Assembly: GCA_002413385.1 (NCBI GenBank)
Contig: DHWW01000154.1
Coordinates: 1 to 8,448, forward strand
DNA length: 8,448 nt
Source of the DNA: Granulicella sp. UBA5172
Lineage (GTDB): Bacteria; Acidobacteriota; Terriglobia; Terriglobales; Acidobacteriaceae
Direction of reading: 5' to 3'
In this document: piece by piece, positions 7,501-8,448 of the stretch
Numbering within the stretch: position 1 is the stretch's first letter
Layout: each line of letters opens with the position of its first letter
Position numbers and translations under genes: made by a program
Notes under the pieces: model-generated
What the model saw: the letters and a program-made list of their open reading frames with translations, nothing else
The model's database searches: none
Told to the model about the DNA's origin: nothing

Positions 7501-7972
7501 TTCCGGGGTGTACACCTTCTACTCCGGTCACCCGTTCCAGGCTGCATGGTCCAGCGAAAACAGTCTGCTTGATGCCTACGGCTTTGCCGTGGCACCGCCG
7601 AATCAAGTGGCCACAGTGCACTACCTGAAGAAGACGAGCTGCTGGTTTTACGACGCCAGCAACAGCAAATGCGGTGCTGCGGCTTCCGGCCTCACCACTC
7701 CGTTCACTGATCCCGGTCAATACAATATCGGCAACGTGGGGCGCAACACGCTGGTTGGGCCACGGACCCAGCTCTTCGATTTCGCTCTCTACAAGAACAT
7801 CCTGTTCACGAAGAGCGCCAACGCGGAGCTTCGCTGGGAAGTCTTCAACGTTGCCAACCATCCCGTCTTCGGCCAGCCGAGCGGCAACGCCAGCAGCAGC
7901 AGCGTGGGGTCCATCACCTCGCTCTCGGCTGATCCGCGCGTCATGCAATTCGCGATTCGTCTCAACTGGTAG
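4546..7972 (+). pseudogene. Oar-like TonB-dependent outer-membrane receptor, one-base frameshift
   Basis: TonB-dependent receptors import large or scarce nutrients across the outer membrane, powered by TonB-ExbBD. From ATG 4546 there is a long basic N-region and signal peptide (hydrophobic FLCFIFALLLLPLGAFA; cut after Ala46). A carboxypeptidase-regulatory-like beta domain follows (about 48-140, with LSGLVTDPTGAVV and DGAYIFPDLPIGGY). Next come the plug (TVPGVQINR, FNVNGVHTLQNNFILDGIDN, TNPYSAEYGRAPGAV) and a beta-barrel ending in IRLNW with a terminal aromatic residue. This matches the long acidobacterial Oar-like receptors of about 1100 residues. The frame breaks after Arg189 (5110-5112). 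Dropping one G of the GGG at 5111-5113 restores a continuous protein of about 1141 residues (YTNQSGATSAGRTGDFN follows). Everything after 5114 is intact, so the change is recent, or a sequencing error, or less likely slippage. No substrate can be assigned. The divergent regulator is the probable controller. Confidence 0.85.
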
Positions 7973-7987
7973 CGAAGACCCAACCAA

Positions 7988-8032
7988 CGGCCCGGAAGAT
8001 GCTTCAGCGCGACTTCCGGGCCGCTTCTTTTG
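7988..8032 (+). terminator. Rho-independent-type terminator after the receptor
   Basis: CGGCCCGGAAG (7988-7998) and CTTCCGGGCCG (8013-8023) are a perfect 11-bp inverted repeat with a 14-base loop, followed by the T-rich tail CTTCTTTTG. It starts 16 bases after the receptor stop and ends 15 bases before the next gene. It should end receptor transcripts and separate the two units unless readthrough occurs. Confidence 0.8.
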
Positions 8033-8047
8033 CTAGGATTGCTTCCT

Positions 8048-8448
8048 ATGAAGTTCCGTCCATGGTTCGTCCTGTGGCTCATCCTCGCGCCGCTGCTCAG
8101 CGCTCAGTCCACGCTGCCTTCTCTGGTTCTCGAGGGCACGGTGACCAGCGCACAAAATAAGACGTACATTGACGTTCCTTTCCAGGTGCCCGAGGGTGTG
8201 CATCGTATCAGTGTCGACTTCAGTTATACCGGCCGTGAGCAACACACAGCGATCGATCTGGGCATTGCTGATCCATATCGCTTTCGCGGCGCAAGCGGCG
8301 GCAACAAGAGCCACTTCACGATCAGCGAAACGGACGCCACGCCATCGTATCTGCCGGGCGAAATCCCGTCCGGTCGCTGGAAGCTGATCCTCTCCGTGCC
8401 TAATATTCGCGTTGGCGTTGTCTCTCACTACCGGGCAGAGATTCGCTT
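8048..8448 (+). CDS. Secreted protein, N-terminal part; CehA/McbA-type (PHP) metallohydrolase-like, runs off window
   Basis: The first 133 codons of a gene that continues past the window, with no stop inside. It starts MKFRPWFVLWLILAPLLSAQ, a clear signal peptide cut near Ala19, so the protein is exported. The rest is beta-rich: VPFQVPEGVHRISVDFSYTG, DLGIADPYRFRGASGGNKSH, then TPSYLPGEIPSGRWKLIL and VVSHYRAEIR. From memory this matches the N-terminal beta-sandwich of acidobacterial CehA/McbA-family proteins, whose PHP-type metal-dependent hydrolase domain lies further on. The catalytic part is outside the window, so activity cannot be confirmed. AGGA (8035-8038) lies nine bases before the ATG, just after the terminator. 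The family name is a recollection; coding status and export are well supported. Confidence 0.7.
   Translation, partial: MKFRPWFVLWLILAPLLSAQSTLPSLVLEGTVTSAQNKTYIDVPFQVPEGVHRISVDFSYTGREQHTAIDLGIADPYRFRGASGGNKSHFTISETDATPSYLPGEIPSGRWKLILSVPNIRVGVVSHYRAEIR

Noticed and set aside
6671..7987. Minus-strand frame of 438 codons opposite the receptor.
   Set aside because: It is antisense to well-supported barrel sequence and has no recognisable domain; long antisense frames are common opposite GC-rich genes.
8033..8428. Minus-strand frame of 131 codons at the right end.
   Set aside because: It is antisense to the secreted protein starting at 8048, which has a signal peptide, a ribosome binding site and family-like sequence.
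1..8448. CRISPR arrays, insertion-sequence ends, transposases, rRNA.
   Set aside because: No repeat-spacer pattern, transposase motif or rRNA signature was seen on reading both strands.

Overview
The window looks like an acidobacterial chromosome segment from the Terriglobia (Granulicella, Terriglobus and Edaphobacter relatives). Three things point there. One is an Oar-like TonB-dependent receptor with an N-terminal carboxypeptidase-regulatory-like domain. The second is a membrane-anchored regulator of a type common in these bacteria. The third is a 131-residue cupin that matches, residue for residue at the metal site, the Mn-dependent hydroxynitrile lyase described from Granulicella tundricola. 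These assignments come from reading translations and recalling families; no search was run.

Left part (1-1412) is a mobile or phage-derived scar. It holds the C-terminal part of a TIR-domain protein whose N-terminal part is missing, a convergent pair of small genes (a DUF6953-like protein and a 54-residue YodC/DUF2158-like protein), and the first ~65 codons of a phage major capsid gene. The TIR part looks more AT-rich than the rest of the window. The capsid remnant is fused in frame to the start of a tautomerase gene, so a deletion or insertion end-point must lie near 1390-1412.

Middle part (1413-2847) is a same-strand cluster: tautomerase, cupin/hydroxynitrile lyase-like enzyme, MFS transporter. 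Only the cupin is intact. The tautomerase has an in-frame stop and the transporter has an in-frame stop plus a deletion and frame change. The cluster probably once handled a small carbonyl, cyanohydrin or aromatic compound and exported it or a product; this is inference.

Right part (2848-8448) has a membrane-anchored winged-helix-like regulator on the minus strand, divergent from the large TonB-dependent receptor across ~330 bases of regulatory DNA. That DNA holds inverted repeats and a hairpin abutting the receptor's ribosome binding site. The receptor reads as ~1141 residues only if one extra G near 5113 is ignored. A perfect 11-bp terminator-like hairpin follows it, and then the start of a secreted protein resembling the N-terminal part of acidobacterial CehA/McbA-type metallohydrolases, which runs off the window.

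I see no new multi-gene system. The most notable items are the capsid-tautomerase fusion, the missing half of the TIR effector, the intact hydroxynitrile lyase among decaying neighbours, and the hairpin at the receptor start.
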